Assembly (NCBI RefSeq): GCF_009730335.1
Contig: NZ_CP046315.1
Location: forward strand, 1,550,001 to 1,614,000
Direction: 5' to 3'
DNA: 64,000 nt
Source of the DNA: Schaalia odontolytica
GTDB taxonomy: Bacteria > Actinomycetota > Actinomycetes > Actinomycetales > Actinomycetaceae
Shown here: positions 63,131-64,000 of the stretch, piece after piece
How the letters are laid out: each line of letters opens with the position of its first letter
Numbering within the stretch: position 1 is the first letter of the stretch
The notes under the pieces: generated by a model
Database searches by the model: none
Told to the model about the DNA's origin: nothing
The model's input: the letters and a program-made list of their open reading frames with translations, nothing else
Made by a program: the position numbers and the translations under genes

Positions 63131-64000
63131 TCAATCGCGCGTGAGCTTGCGGTGCGTCACGCGATGCGGGTTCGCGGCAGCCTCGCCCAGGCGGGCCACC
63201 TTGTTCTTCTCATACGCCTCGAAGTTGCCTTCGAACCAGTACCAGTTGTCGGGCGCCTCTTCAGTGCCCTCCCACGCGAGGATGTGGGTGGCCACGCGGT
63301 CAAGGAACCAGCGGTCGTGAGTAACGACGACAGCACAGCCGGGGAACGCCAGAAGGGCATTCTCCAGCGAGCCGAGGGTCTCGACGTCGAGGTCGTTGGT
63401 CGGCTCATCCAGCAGCAGGAGGTTGCCGCCCTGCTTAAGGGTGAGAGCCAGGTTCAGGCGGTTACGCTCACCGCCGGACAGAACGCCGGCCGGCTTCTGC
63501 TGGTCCGGACCCTTGAAACCAAAGGCGGAGACGTAGGCACGCGAGGGCATTTCCACGTTGCCGACCTGAATGAAGTCCAGGCCGTCCGAGACGACCTCCC
63601 ACAGGGTCTTGTCCGGGTCGATGCCGGCGCGCGACTGGTCGACGTAGCTGATTTTGACGGTCTCGCCGATCGTCAGCTCGCCGCCATCGAGAGGCTCGAG
63701 GCCGACGATCGTCTTGAAGAGCGTGGTCTTACCGACGCCGTTCGGGCCGATGACGCCGACGATACCGTTACGGGGCAGGGAGAAGGACAGACCATTGATC
63801 AGCGAGCGATCGCCAAAGCCCTTCTGGAGATCCTTCGCCTCGATGACGACGCTACCCAGGCGCGGACCCGGCGGAATCTGGATTTCCTCAAAGTCGAGCT
63901 TGCGCGTGCGCTCGGCCTCAGCAGCCATCTCCTCGTAGCGGGCCAGACGGGCCTTCGACTTGGCCTGGCGGCCCTTCGCGTTAGAGCGAACCCACTCGAG
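63131..64000 (-). CDS. ettA: energy-dependent translational throttle protein EttA (ABC-F), 5' part outside the window
   Basis: C-terminal part of an ABC-F ATPase that acts at the ribosomal E site. The reading frame is open to the right edge, so the N-terminus is missing. Visible: end of the inter-domain linker (SKARLARYEEMAAEAERTRKLDFEEIQIP), second ABC domain Walker A VIGPNGVGKTTLFKT, signature VLSGGERNRLNLALTLKQGGNLLLLDEPTNDLD and switch His in VVVTHDRWFLDRV. The C-terminal NWYWFEGNFEAYEKNK is characteristic of EttA among ABC-F proteins. Confidence 0.92.
   Translation of the reverse strand, partial: LEWVRSNAKGRQAKSKARLARYEEMAAEAERTRKLDFEEIQIPPGPRLGSVVIEAKDLQKGFGDRSLINGLSFSLPRNGIVGVIGPNGVGKTTLFKTIVGLEPLDGGELTIGETVKISYVDQSRAGIDPDKTLWEVVSDGLDFIQVGNVEMPSRAYVSAFGFKGPDQQKPAGVLSGGERNRLNLALTLKQGGNLLLLDEPTNDLDVETLGSLENALLAFPGCAVVVTHDRWFLDRVATHILAWEGTEEAPDNWYWFEGNFEAYEKNKVARLGEAAANPHRVTHRKLTRD

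Overview
The window is GC-rich, densely packed bacterial DNA with a clear actinobacterial signature. It has a class II DAHP synthase, a PASTA-type PknL-like kinase beside its Rv2175c-type partner, DUF2469, DUF3043, a DEDDh/GIY-YIG fusion nuclease, an HrdB-type sigma factor with a Lys/Ala-rich N-terminus, many GTG starts and many leaderless genes. Gene content (TrmD-GNAT fusion, PPi-type phosphofructokinase, LytTR two-component pair, GH3 glucosidase, PTS EIIA/EIIB pieces with MalQ) fits a member of the Actinomycetaceae such as Schaalia/Actinomyces. That genus call is inference, not a database result. I saw no rRNA, tRNA, CRISPR array, prophage or insertion sequence.

Left part (about 1-25.6 kb) is mostly on the minus strand and follows the order known from Mycobacterium tuberculosis Rv2868c-Rv2921c. 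It runs ispG-rseP-ispC, two DivIVA-like genes, rlmN-cdsA-frr-pyrH, tsf-rpsB, a divergent pseudo-M23 gene, xerC-dprA-comM-yraN, DUF2469-rnhB-lepB, rplS, trmD-rimM-khpA-rpsP, an amidohydrolase, ffh and ftsY. Isoprenoid and phospholipid precursor supply, translation, protein export and DNA uptake/processing are all encoded here.

Middle part (25.7-45.4 kb) holds the principal sigma factor. A second block resembles Rv2173-Rv2206: prenyl synthase, Rv2175c-like protein, PknL-like kinase, aroG, phosphofructokinase, plsC, exonuclease, trpD, pseudo-receiver, FKBP, erpA, glycerate kinase, M20 peptidase and DUF3043. It ends with an unknown 184-residue protein, pyrD and an rRNA/tRNA methyltransferase.

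Right part (45.5-64 kb) is more accessory. It carries an NSS transporter with its 53-residue MetS subunit, an AEC exporter, UDP-galactopyranose mutase, a LytTR/GHKL signalling pair, a GtrA/GT2 cell-surface glycan pair, a GH3 glycosidase, HAD/MFS genes, PTS EIIB and EIIA without an EIIC, MalQ, a second EIIB and the end of an EttA-like ABC-F gene.

The most interesting signal is regulatory. Three separate intergenic regions carry direct repeats of a DnaA-box-like 9-mer (YTATCCACA, often followed by GG). All four intervals between neighbouring copies are exactly 30 bp. One pair faces the yraN-comM-dprA-xerC (natural transformation) operon, one pair faces a secreted pseudo-M23 gene, and one triplet faces the unknown 184-residue gene. 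I propose an undescribed regulon, possibly linked to competence or DnaA. Other structures of note are a perfect hairpin over the ftsY start site, structured leaders before rplS and rpsB, and at least eight leaderless promoters with a TANNNT box 6-7 nt from the start codon.
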